Assembly: GCA_037380725.1 (NCBI GenBank) | Contig: JARRRL010000068.1 | Coordinates: forward strand, 1-16,367 | Source of the DNA: JARRRL01 sp037380725 | Lineage (GTDB): Bacteria > Pseudomonadota > Gammaproteobacteria > Pseudomonadales > JANQJO01 | DNA length: 16,367 bases | Direction: 5' to 3' | Shown: positions 7,711 through 14,844 of the stretch, piece after piece | Layout: each line of letters opens with the position of its first letter | Position numbering within the stretch: the first letter of the stretch is position 1 | Program-made: the position numbers and the translations under genes | Notes under the pieces: model-generated | What the model was told of the DNA's origin: nothing | Databases searched by the model: none | What the model saw: only the letters and a program-made list of their open reading frames with translations

Positions 7711-8448
7711 ATGAATTACGTATGTGGGGTAAACATAAAAAGGGTGTGTGGGATTGTCGGGTGTATGGCCAGCATGCTCATGGGTCTGGTGGGATGCAGT
7801 ACGGTGCCGACCGCGATGCCAAATGACCCTTTGTACGCGCCGGTGCAACCCACGGAACTGGCACCGCCACCGGTGGAAACTGGCAGTCTGTATCAGGCGC
7901 AGTTTTCCAATAATTTGTGGTCGGATCAGCGTGCGAAGCGTGTGGGCGATATCATTACTGTTGTGTTGGAAGAACAAACGACGTCTTCGAAATCGGCCAA
8001 TACATCGATCACGAAGGACAGCACGACGGAGATTGGGGATGCGACGGTACTGGGTACGACGCCGCATCTGAGTGCGGCCCCCTTGTTTCCCAGTCATTCC
8101 AGTTTATCGTTAAACACGAGTCTATCTGGAGAGCGGGAGTTTGCTGGTGAAGCGGACGCGGATCAGAGTAATTCATTGTCGGGGAACATCACGGTCACGA
8201 TATCGCAGGTTTTGCCAAACGGGATGTTGCGTATTCGGGGTGAAAAATGGCTGACTTTATCGCGGGGGGAGGAATTCATTCGAATTACGGGCTTAGTGCG
8301 TCCGGCAGACGTTCGCCCGGATAATACGGTGTTGTCCACGCGGGTGGCGGATGCGCGTATTGCGTACAGTGGAACTGGCGAATTGGCGGAAGCCAACCAA
8401 ATGGGATGGTTGACGCGGTTTTTCAATCATCCTTTGTGGCCGTTTTAG
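7711..8448 (+). CDS. flgH: FlgH, flagellar L-ring lipoprotein
   Basis: FlgH forms the L ring in the outer membrane around the rod. The 245-residue product has a lipoprotein signal peptide with lipobox LVGC (C29), then the conserved NLWSDQRAKRVGDIITVVLEE (about 68-89), NITVTISQVLPNGMLRIRGEK and the C-terminal VRPADVRPDNTVLSTRVADARIAYSG. It ends in the usual LTRFFNHPLWPF. The ATG at 7711 follows the flgG remnant by 12 nt; the ribosome site is weak (GTGAG at 7699-7703), so translational coupling is likely. Its stop lies in a 16-bp tandem duplication. The gene appears intact although both neighbours are broken. Confidence 0.95.
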   Translation: MNYVCGVNIKRVCGIVGCMASMLMGLVGCSTVPTAMPNDPLYAPVQPTELAPPPVETGSLYQAQFSNNLWSDQRAKRVGDIITVVLEEQTTSSKSANTSITKDSTTEIGDATVLGTTPHLSAAPLFPSHSSLSLNTSLSGEREFAGEADADQSNSLSGNITVTISQVLPNGMLRIRGEKWLTLSRGEEFIRITGLVRPADVRPDNTVLSTRVADARIAYSGTGELAEANQMGWLTRFFNHPLWPF

Positions 8449-8466
8449 ACCGTGGCCGTTTTAGAC
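8436..8466 (+). repeat. 16-bp tandem duplication containing the flgH stop codon
   Basis: GTGGCCGTTTTAGAC recurs at a period of 16 (8436-8451 and 8452-8466). The flgH TAG (8446-8448) is in the first copy; the second copy is out of frame. Confidence 0.9.
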
Positions 8467-8545
8467 GACGTGTTCGAGGAATAGTGGTGCTGGAAAGTCG
8501 GTGGTGGCATGGACGCGTAAGGCGTGAGTGTTGAGAGGTGAAGCA

Positions 8546-9724
8546 GTGAAACGTGTGCGTATGATTGCCCGACCGAGTCTTGGCAAAGTCCTTGGGATAA
8601 GCCGGTGTGCTGTCGTGTGGAACCTGTGCTGTTGTGTTGCCCTGAGTGTCGGATTGAGTGTGGCCAGTGGTTTGGCTCAGGCTGAGCGTTTGAAAGACTT
8701 GGCGGCGGTAGCGGGAGTACGCAGCAATCAGCTGGTGGGGTACGGTTTGGTGGTGGGTTTGGATGGTTCGGGTGATCAAACCAGTCAAACGCCGTTTACG
8801 ATTCAAACGTTTAAAAACATGATGGCTCAATTTGGCATCACCATACCGGCAGGCGTGACGCCGCAATTGAAAAACGTGGCGGCGGTTTCCGTGCACGCGT
8901 CATGACCACCTTTTTCAAAAGTAGGGCAAACGATTGATGTGACGGTTTCCTCGATTGGAAATGCGAAAAGTTTACGTGGCGGCAGTTTATTGATGACGCC
9001 GTTAAAAGGTGTGAATGGGCAAGTCTATGCCATCGCACAGGGCAATCTGGTGGTGGGCGGGTTTGGTGCGCAGGGCAGTGATGGGTCTAGCATCACCATT
9101 AATGTGCCCAGTGCGGGGCGTATCCCGGATGGCGCACTGATTGAGCGTGAGGTGGCGCAACCGTTTGCGCGGGGTGAGTCGTTGACTTTTAATCTGCATC
9201 AACCCGATTTTACGACGGCAAAACGCGTAACGGATGCTATCAATCATTTGTTGGGACCTGGAGCCGCGTTTGCGATGGATGCGGCATCGGTGCGTGTGAC
9301 GGCTCCGATGGATGCCTCTCATCGTGTCACGTTTTTGTCTGTGTTGGAGAACCTAGACGTTCGTCCGGGTGAGAGTGCGGCTAAAGTGATTATCAACTCG
9401 CGTACGGGAACCATTGTGATTGGTCAGAACGTGCACGTGTCATCGGCTGCCATTACACACGGTAGTTTAACGGTGACCATCACTGAAAATCCACAAGTGA
9501 GTCAACCCAATGCCTTCGCAAATGGTGAAACGGCGGTGGTGCCCGATACGGCCATCTCGGTTACGGAAGAAAGTGATCGTATGTTTTTGTTTGAACCCGG
9601 CGTGACCTTAGAAGAAATTGTGCGCGCCGTGAATCAAGTGGGGGCGGCGCCCGGTGATTTAATGGCGATCTTGGAGGCGTTGAAGCAAGCGGGGGCCTTG
9701 CACGCTGAAATTGTTGTGATTTAA
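8546..9724 (+). pseudogene. flgI: FlgI, flagellar P-ring protein, interrupted by an in-frame TGA
   Basis: FlgI is secreted to the periplasm and forms the P ring in the peptidoglycan layer. A GTG at 8546 with GAGAGG (8533-8538) upstream starts a signal peptide ending AQA, followed by the mature start ERLKDLAAVAGVRSNQL and the family block LVGYGLVVGLDGSGDQT. After LKNVAAVSVHAS a TGA stands at 8903-8905 (codon 120), and the same frame then continues with PPFSKVGQTIDVTVSSIGNA to the normal C-terminus at 9724. FlgI homologues have a Leu here (ELPPFAKPGQ), so one substitution from a TTA codon explains it. With the stop read through, the protein would be 392 residues, a normal length. Other genes here use TGA as a true stop, so the product should be truncated. 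flgJ does not follow. Confidence 0.93.
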
Positions 9725-9758
9725 TCACGGTAAAAATCCCATCAAATTTAGTGATTAA
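9721..9758 (+). terminator. Weak hairpin at the flgI end
   Basis: TTAATCAC (9721-9728) and GTGATTAA (9751-9758) form an 8-bp AT-rich stem with a 22-nt loop across the flgI stop. There is no clear U-tract. It may end the truncated operon, but support is slight. Confidence 0.22.
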
Positions 9759-10101
9759 TCAAATAAGACATAATAACTGTTTGTATCGGTTACATTACAT
9801 TAGCTTACTTCGTTCTTCAATTTGTTAGTTTAACGTTTCCCGCAGACCGAATTCTCACGATGCTTAACTGAACATTTCTAAAAGAATCTAACGTCCAGAT
9901 GGTGCGGACGAGTACGCTGTATATTACAAATGATTGATATGAGACGACGGCTGGGTTTAAATAGGGGCTTGATGATTATGTGGATCCCGACAGTCTGAGT
10001 CAATACTGAATTAATAAGAATATTAGGTTTGTGAGTTGGCGAGTGTGAAGATTAATTAAATTGCTATGATGTTTGTAGTTTATGAAAAATGAGATAATAA
10101 A
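9725..10101. other. AT-rich gene-free stretch where flgJ-flgK-flgL are expected
   Basis: This 377-nt stretch is visibly richer in A and T than the flagellar genes before it and has stops in all frames at short intervals. I see no recognisable remnant of flgJ, no transposase and no obvious repeat. A candidate extended -10 promoter lies near its right end. It marks the junction between the flagellar operon and the heme/iron locus. Confidence 0.7.
10062..10070 (+). promoter_or_regulatory. Candidate extended -10 promoter for the Calx-beta di-heme lipoprotein
   Basis: TGCTATGAT carries the TGn extension and a five-of-six match to TATAAT, 32 nt before the GTG start at 10102. No convincing -35 element is present at the usual spacing, which extended -10 promoters can do without. 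Confidence 0.33.
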
Positions 10102-12198
10102 GTGAGTGCGAAGCGCATGAACACGAAAATAAATTTTTCAGAATTTAGCAATATATCCAGACGGCACAGCGGGTTGTGTCGTACGAAATTTTCTGCATTG
10201 CAGCAGTGTCGACATGTTTTATCGAGCGCCTTTTTGAAAGGTGTGCCACTGATGATGGCGGTGGCGCTCAGTGCTTGTGATGCCGTGGATTTTGCGCCCG
10301 ATCAATTTGATGCTGTCCTGGATGCGGTGGAAAGCGTTTCAGGTATTGCGCCCGGTGCGCCAACCGGTTCTTCTCCGGTTTTCGGTAGCCCAACGCCTCC
10401 TGCAGCAGCGCCGATTGTCGCGACTGCTAGTGTGGTGGAGTTTATGCAAGCCACTTCGGCAACGTCAGAGGGTGTTGATACGCACACGGTCATGGTTCGC
10501 GTGTCGCCACCGCAGCCGGTCGCGCTCTCCATCCTCATCGATGTAGTAGACAGTGGGGAAACCGAGGCAGCGGCACCGGAAGAAGATTATGTGATTCCGA
10601 ATCAAGTTGTGAACGTTCCTGCCGGCGCAACCCAGGCGTCTGTCATGATCCAGATGGTCAAGGATGAGCGTTTTGAAGATCCTGAAATGCTGAAATTGGC
10701 AATTGGTCGCTTACCGAGCAACTTGAGCATGGGCGCTAACGCCACGCATGAAGTGCAAATCATTGACGATGACACTCCCACGGAAGAGGATGCGCTGCGA
10801 AACGTTCCTCGTGGAGCGGAGCAATTGAAGATTGTGTGTGACCGCATGGCGAGTCAAGGTATTAACAATCAGGTGGTGATTGCGTTTTGTGGGGATACGC
10901 CGTTGACCTTGACGGGTATTAAGGACCTTCAAGCGGCGTTGAATTTGTCCTTCAATGCGAACAATGGTGGGAATGGTCGAAACGGTAACCCTCGATTTGC
11001 GATAACCGGACATTCCAGTTCCTTGGTCATGCAGTTTACCAATCCCATTAACCCACGGGCCGTTATTGCTTCACCAGGCAATACGCGGGGAACAGGGCCT
11101 TTTACGGCAATGGGTTTTGTGCGTGGCGAGCAATTTGCGGAAATTATATCCGCTCACTTTAATCCGGACGATCCAAATGATCCGAAGAACGGTGATCTGG
11201 AGTTCTTTTTATTGAATTTTGAGCAGGCGTGTAATGCGACGGAGTCCTGCACAAAGGGTGATTTACTCACGGAGAGCATTGAGAAGAACTGGACAGGTTA
11301 TACGCTTTTCCATGAAGAAGACCTGAAAAATACTGTTTTGGATTGCCGCTTATGTCATCAATCTGGTGGTCCTACTACTGCTAAAAGCATGCTGATGCAA
11401 GAGCTCAATAATCCATGGACACATTGGTTTAGAAGTAATCGTCCTGCGGGTAATGCCTTGATGCAAACGTTCATGGATACGCATGCGGCAGATACGCAGT
11501 TTGCGGGGATGCCTCTATCCTTTGTTCAAAATTCTGATCCAGCGCGTTTGGAAAATGTTTTGGCCAACAATGGATTTGGGAATGGTTTTGATACGAACAG
11601 TAACCGAGGTCGTTTTAATACGCGTACGATTGAAAATGAAGTGACCAACTCCGCGCCAGCGCAACCAGCGGATAACACGGTGCCTGGGGTTAGCCAGGAG
11701 TGGCAGGATTTGTTCCAACGTAACGTTAACGGTGAGATTATTCAGATACCTTATCACGATGCCTTCGTCACCGACCCAGAAAAATTGACGTCGATGAGTA
11801 CGGCGTATCAACAATATACCGCCGGTCAAATAACGGATTTGCCAGATATTCGGCAGGCGTTTAAAGACGATGAGCAACTGCGTGAGATTGGGTTTCGCGT
11901 CGCGGCTGGATTGGACGGACGGGGTATCATGGTTCAAGCGTGTACGCAGTGCCACAATCAAAATCTGGATCAAACGATTTCACGCGCGAAGTTTGATGTG
12001 AACCTGGATTTGATCAGTATTGAAGAGATTCAAGTGGCCATTGAGAGAATTAATTTAGAGGAAGAGCATTTGCGCGTCATGCCGCCAAGACGTTTCCGAT
12101 TCTTGGACGCTGTGGAGCGTCAGACTTTGACGGAGTTCTTTAAAGCGGCGATTCAGGCTAAACAAGCGGCGGCAGCTGCAGCGGCGGCGGCTCAATAG
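10102..12198 (+). CDS. Calx-beta-domain di-heme cytochrome c lipoprotein, function unknown
   Basis: The 698-residue product has a hydrophobic stretch with lipobox LSAC (C59), predicting an outer-membrane or periplasmic lipoprotein. After a Pro/Ala-rich linker (about 80-105) comes a Calx-beta-like domain (about 108-224) containing EEDYVIPNQVVNVPAGAT and ending VQIIDDD. The rest has two heme-attachment motifs, CRLCH (415-419) and CTQCH (614-618). A Met-Pro-Pro at 660-662 follows the second and is the kind of axial-ligand motif seen in small c-type cytochromes. It ends in an alanine run. The GTG at 10102 gives an unusually long n-region (about 45 residues); a TTG at L45 would give a compact lipoprotein signal, so the start is uncertain. 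It converges on a di-heme peroxidase gene, so electron transfer with that protein is possible but unproven. I do not recognise a named family for the full architecture. Confidence 0.9.
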   Translation: MSAKRMNTKINFSEFSNISRRHSGLCRTKFSALQQCRHVLSSAFLKGVPLMMAVALSACDAVDFAPDQFDAVLDAVESVSGIAPGAPTGSSPVFGSPTPPAAAPIVATASVVEFMQATSATSEGVDTHTVMVRVSPPQPVALSILIDVVDSGETEAAAPEEDYVIPNQVVNVPAGATQASVMIQMVKDERFEDPEMLKLAIGRLPSNLSMGANATHEVQIIDDDTPTEEDALRNVPRGAEQLKIVCDRMASQGINNQVVIAFCGDTPLTLTGIKDLQAALNLSFNANNGGNGRNGNPRFAITGHSSSLVMQFTNPINPRAVIASPGNTRGTGPFTAMGFVRGEQFAEIISAHFNPDDPNDPKNGDLEFFLLNFEQACNATESCTKGDLLTESIEKNWTGYTLFHEEDLKNTVLDCRLCHQSGGPTTAKSMLMQELNNPWTHWFRSNRPAGNALMQTFMDTHAADTQFAGMPLSFVQNSDPARLENVLANNGFGNGFDTNSNRGRFNTRTIENEVTNSAPAQPADNTVPGVSQEWQDLFQRNVNGEIIQIPYHDAFVTDPEKLTSMSTAYQQYTAGQITDLPDIRQAFKDDEQLREIGFRVAAGLDGRGIMVQACTQCHNQNLDQTISRAKFDVNLDLISIEEIQVAIERINLEEEHLRVMPPRRFRFLDAVERQTLTEFFKAAIQAKQAAAAAAAAAQ

Positions 12199-12220
12199 GT
12201 CGAGGTCTCATGGATGGGCA

Positions 12221-12262
12221 TCGTGGGTGGCAATTGCGCGATTGGCGCGTTGCCACCCACGA
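12221..12262. terminator. Strong hairpin between convergent genes, probable bidirectional terminator
   Basis: TCGTGGGTGGCAA (12221-12233) pairs perfectly with TTGCCACCCACGA (12250-12262): a 13-bp stem with a 16-nt loop that can itself pair through GCGC. It starts 22 nt after the stop of the di-heme lipoprotein gene. The convergent peroxidase gene ends on the other side. No long U-tract follows, so intrinsic termination is likely but not certain. Confidence 0.7.
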
Positions 12263-12269
12263 GCGCAAC

Positions 12270-12304
12270 CTTCGTAAGTGCAATCTTCGTAAGTGCAATC
12301 TTCG
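12270..12304 (+). repeat. 15-bp tandem duplication between convergent genes
   Basis: CTTCGTAAGTGCAAT occurs at 12270-12284 and 12285-12299, with CTTCG of a third copy after it. The copies are perfect. Confidence 0.92.
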
Positions 12305-12320
12305 AAAAAGATCAATCCTC

Positions 12321-12354
12321 TCAGTAAATCATTTCAGTAAATCATTTCAGTAAA
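12321..12354 (+). repeat. 13-bp tandem duplication containing the peroxidase stop codon
   Basis: TCAGTAAATCATT occurs at 12321-12333 and 12334-12346, with a partial third copy TCAGTAAA. The minus-strand stop TGA (12344-12342) of the peroxidase gene is in the second copy. Confidence 0.92.
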
Positions 12355-13517
12355 GCTTCATAGCGTTTATCCGTCAGCGTTTTCAAAAACGCAATCAATG
12401 CGTCAATGCGCTGGTCGTCCAGCGCTGGACCGCTGGTGAGTTCTTTCGTTGATATGTTGTCCGTCACTTCTGGCGTGGCCCACGCTTGTCCCGTTTCCGG
12501 GTTGATTTGGCGTTTGGGGTTGCGACTGTTGTACTTGTTGTAGAACAGAATAACGGTGCGCAAATCTTTGAAAACGCCGTTGTGCATATAGGGACCCGTA
12601 ATGGCCACATTACGTAGAGTGGGCACCTTGAATTTACCCGCTTGTTTGGGGTCCGTGACCGTGGGGTTGTCGAGCAAACCGTTATCAATGTGATCGTTGC
12701 CTAAGCCGTTCATCGTTCGAACCAGGGTGTTCACGGGGGTGCCAATGTTGTGGTACGTGTAGTTGGTGAACGTTTCCTGCTGCATAGCGGGGCTGGATTG
12801 GAGTTGATGACATTGATTACAGTTTGTGAATTGCTGCGAGAAGAATAGTGTCATGCCTAAATCTTCTTGCGCGGTCAGCTTGTATTCGCCCCGTAAATAA
12901 CGATCGTATTTGGAATCAAACGGCGCGAAGAACGCGCTGCGTTCAAAGGCCGCGATGCTGGACGCCATGGCGCGGTAAGCGGTATCGGTATGATTCAAAA
13001 CGTCGTCGCCATAAAATTGCTTGAAAGCGAGCACGTAATCGTCGTTTTCTGTTAGGCGTTTGACCACGGCTGCCGCATCCGGCATACCCATTTCAATTGG
13101 ATTCAGGGGTGGTCCACCCGCTTGGCCAGCCAGATCTTTTTCCCGACCATCGAGGAATTGACCGCCCACGTATTCGCCATCTTCATTTTGGTGAAAAAGG
13201 GGGCTGAATGAGGCGTAGGCTGCGGTGGGTGCATTGCGATCGCCAAGAGACTGGCCGTCGTCACCCAGTGATACCGCGCCGTTTGTACGATTATCGCGTT
13301 TGTCCACGAAGCCGGCGTCGGGGGCATGGCAGGTGGCGCAGGATTGTGTGCGGTTTTGGGATAGGTTGGGGTCAAAGTATAAAGCTTGGCCTAAGGTCTC
13401 GACCTGATTCAGTTCGGCGACCGCCAAGGGGGTGACGCAAACACTCGCGCCGAGCATCAGCAGGCGTACGGGTGCTTGCCGGGATTTCGTTTTAGGGGTG
13501 GGCGGATTTCTGAGCAT
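12342..13517 (-). CDS. Di-heme cytochrome c peroxidase / MauG-family protein
   Basis: Members of this periplasmic family use two c-type hemes to reduce hydrogen peroxide or, in MauG, to oxidise protein side chains. From the ATG at 13517 the product has 391 residues: a signal peptide (hydrophobic VRLLMLGASVCVTPLAVA, about 17-34), heme motif CATCH (60-64) in the N-terminal domain, and CNQCH (233-237) in the C-terminal domain. It also has NPIEMGMPDAAAV, THRN-like FKVPTLRNVAITGPYMHNG (about 296-314) and a final DALIAFLKTLT, all in family order. The start was chosen for its GAAGGG Shine-Dalgarno 6 nt upstream; in-frame ATGs at 13562 and 13607 lack one. It follows the DUF1513 gene by 103 nt and could be the last gene of that operon. 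The heme-ligand set cannot separate true peroxidase from MauG-like activity by eye. Confidence 0.93.
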   Translation of the reverse strand: MLRNPPTPKTKSRQAPVRLLMLGASVCVTPLAVAELNQVETLGQALYFDPNLSQNRTQSCATCHAPDAGFVDKRDNRTNGAVSLGDDGQSLGDRNAPTAAYASFSPLFHQNEDGEYVGGQFLDGREKDLAGQAGGPPLNPIEMGMPDAAAVVKRLTENDDYVLAFKQFYGDDVLNHTDTAYRAMASSIAAFERSAFFAPFDSKYDRYLRGEYKLTAQEDLGMTLFFSQQFTNCNQCHQLQSSPAMQQETFTNYTYHNIGTPVNTLVRTMNGLGNDHIDNGLLDNPTVTDPKQAGKFKVPTLRNVAITGPYMHNGVFKDLRTVILFYNKYNSRNPKRQINPETGQAWATPEVTDNISTKELTSGPALDDQRIDALIAFLKTLTDKRYEALLK

Positions 13518-13593
13518 GTTTTTCCCTTCGTTTCGAACAGTTTTTATAGGGTTTCTCATCGTGTGTTCGCCGTTTTTGGCTAAACGTGATTCG

Positions 13594-13619
13594 TTTTCGA
13601 AATACATTTTCGAAATACA
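13594..13619 (+). repeat. 13-bp tandem duplication next to the DUF1513 gene stop
   Basis: TTTTCGAAATACA occurs twice, perfectly, at 13594-13606 and 13607-13619. The minus-strand stop codon of the DUF1513 gene (13623-13621) follows 1 nt away. Confidence 0.93.
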
Positions 13620-13620
13620 T

Positions 13621-14838
13621 TCAGAGTTGGATCATGTGGTTATCCCAGCGTCGTAGTGTGTCGTGATCGGTTTGCGTCAGCGCTGTCAGGCTCTGTTGTT
13701 TGGCTTCATAGCGGTAGAGGCCGCCTTGTCCGCTGCTGAGCAGAAATTCACCGGGCTGAGTACCCGCTGCGATGCCGCAACCGTCGATGATATCCGTGTG
13801 TCCGATACAGTCGCCCTGGTCGGTGCGCCAGAATGTGATGAGCCCGCCGTGCGGTGAAGACACGGCAAATAGTTGTCCAGACGCGTCCACGCAAACGCTG
13901 CCGCAATAGTAGCGCATGCGTCGCTGTATGGGCGCTGGCGCGCTGAGAAGGCGAATGGGGGTGCCGCGTTGATGCAGACCGATCAACGGAATATCCTCGC
14001 GGTGTTTCCCCTCATACTGCATCACCAGGCAGACGCGATCGTCCGGTGTAAGCGCCAGATGCCGGATGCTGTTTTGGTGCAAGGCTGGGGGGAGAAACGA
14101 TTGCTCAAGCCGGGTTCCCGTGTGTCGATCCAGGTAGACCAGCGATGGCTGCATATCATCGATATTGAGTTTTGATCGACCTGTGTCTGGATGGGTTTGA
14201 ATACCGCCGTTGGCGACCACCAGGGTCTTGCCGTCAGCAAGCAGCGCTATTTCGTGCGGACCGACCCCAAATGATGAAAATTCGCCCACCTGTTTGAATT
14301 GCCGTTTGGCGTCGCGTACGCCGATCACCCCCACGCCGCGTTCAAAATCGTTTTCTGTGGTGTAAAACCAGCGACCATCCGGTGAAAACACCCCATGGCC
14401 ATAGAAGTGGCGATCGGGACGGCTGGATGAGGCATGTGTGATCGCGCCACTTTGTGTGTCCAGCGCCAGCAGAAAACGCCCTGGGCGTCGTGCAAGCGCC
14501 ACAGCGGTTTTTTTATCTGGCGATAAGGCAATGTCGTGACCGCGTTCGGGCAGCGCTGTGTCGAAGGTGGTCTGACCGTCTGCGTTAAAACCACTGATGT
14601 AGTTTGCGCCGTCTGCGTCAGCGCGTGCGCTTATATAACGAACGGTGTTGGGGGTTTTCGACGATTGATCCCTTGTGTTGTTGTGTGGGGTGATGGCTGT
14701 AGGGTGATTGTGCTCTGATCGGAACGCGCAGGCGGGCAGTACGCTCAGCAGAGATAGGCTGGCGGCGGAAACCAGGAGGCGTCGTCGATTGGCTTGGTTT
14801 GGGGACAGAGGAGTGGGTGGTTTTTCGATTTTAATCAT
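13621..14838 (-). CDS. DUF1513-family beta-propeller-like lipoprotein
   Basis: The 405-residue product begins with a twin-arginine-like NRRRLLVSAASLSLL (about 17-31) and a lipobox LPAC (C37), so it may be a Tat-exported lipoprotein. The body has short repeats typical of YVTN/WD-like propellers: GHDIALSPDKKTAVALARRPG, YGHGVFSPDGRWFYTTEND, GPHEIALLADGKTLVVANGG (with IQTHPDTGRSKLN) and SIRHLALTPDDRVCLVMQYEG. These GPHE and IQTHPD blocks are characteristic of DUF1513, a family of unknown biochemical role found beside imelysin and DUF1111 genes in iron-responsive clusters. The ATG at 14838 comes 6 nt after the imelysin stop; a GGAG lies about 11 nt upstream. No residue-level function can be assigned. 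Intact. Confidence 0.92.
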   Translation of the reverse strand: MIKIEKPPTPLSPNQANRRRLLVSAASLSLLSVLPACAFRSEHNHPTAITPHNNTRDQSSKTPNTVRYISARADADGANYISGFNADGQTTFDTALPERGHDIALSPDKKTAVALARRPGRFLLALDTQSGAITHASSSRPDRHFYGHGVFSPDGRWFYTTENDFERGVGVIGVRDAKRQFKQVGEFSSFGVGPHEIALLADGKTLVVANGGIQTHPDTGRSKLNIDDMQPSLVYLDRHTGTRLEQSFLPPALHQNSIRHLALTPDDRVCLVMQYEGKHREDIPLIGLHQRGTPIRLLSAPAPIQRRMRYYCGSVCVDASGQLFAVSSPHGGLITFWRTDQGDCIGHTDIIDGCGIAAGTQPGEFLLSSGQGGLYRYEAKQQSLTALTQTDHDTLRRWDNHMIQL

Positions 14839-14844
14839 GGTGTT

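Noticed and set aside
8903..8905. TGA in flgI as selenocysteine or recoded tryptophan
   Set aside because: FlgI is not a selenoprotein and the position is normally Leu. cheV, flgB and flgC end in TGA as a true stop, so the code is standard here.
8939..9724. Separate gene after the flgI TGA
   Set aside because: It is in the same frame as the first part of flgI and continues the family sequence, so it is the remainder of one interrupted gene.
10085..10101. Fur box before the di-heme lipoprotein gene
   Set aside because: Only a single GATAAT-like hexamer is present, too little for the three-hexamer Fur site.
10302..10847. Two minus-strand frames over the Calx-beta region
   Set aside because: They are antisense shadows of the long lipoprotein gene and have no family features.
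12221..12354. CRISPR-like repeats
   Set aside because: The repeats are short, directly adjacent and of unrelated units; there are no spacers and no cas genes.
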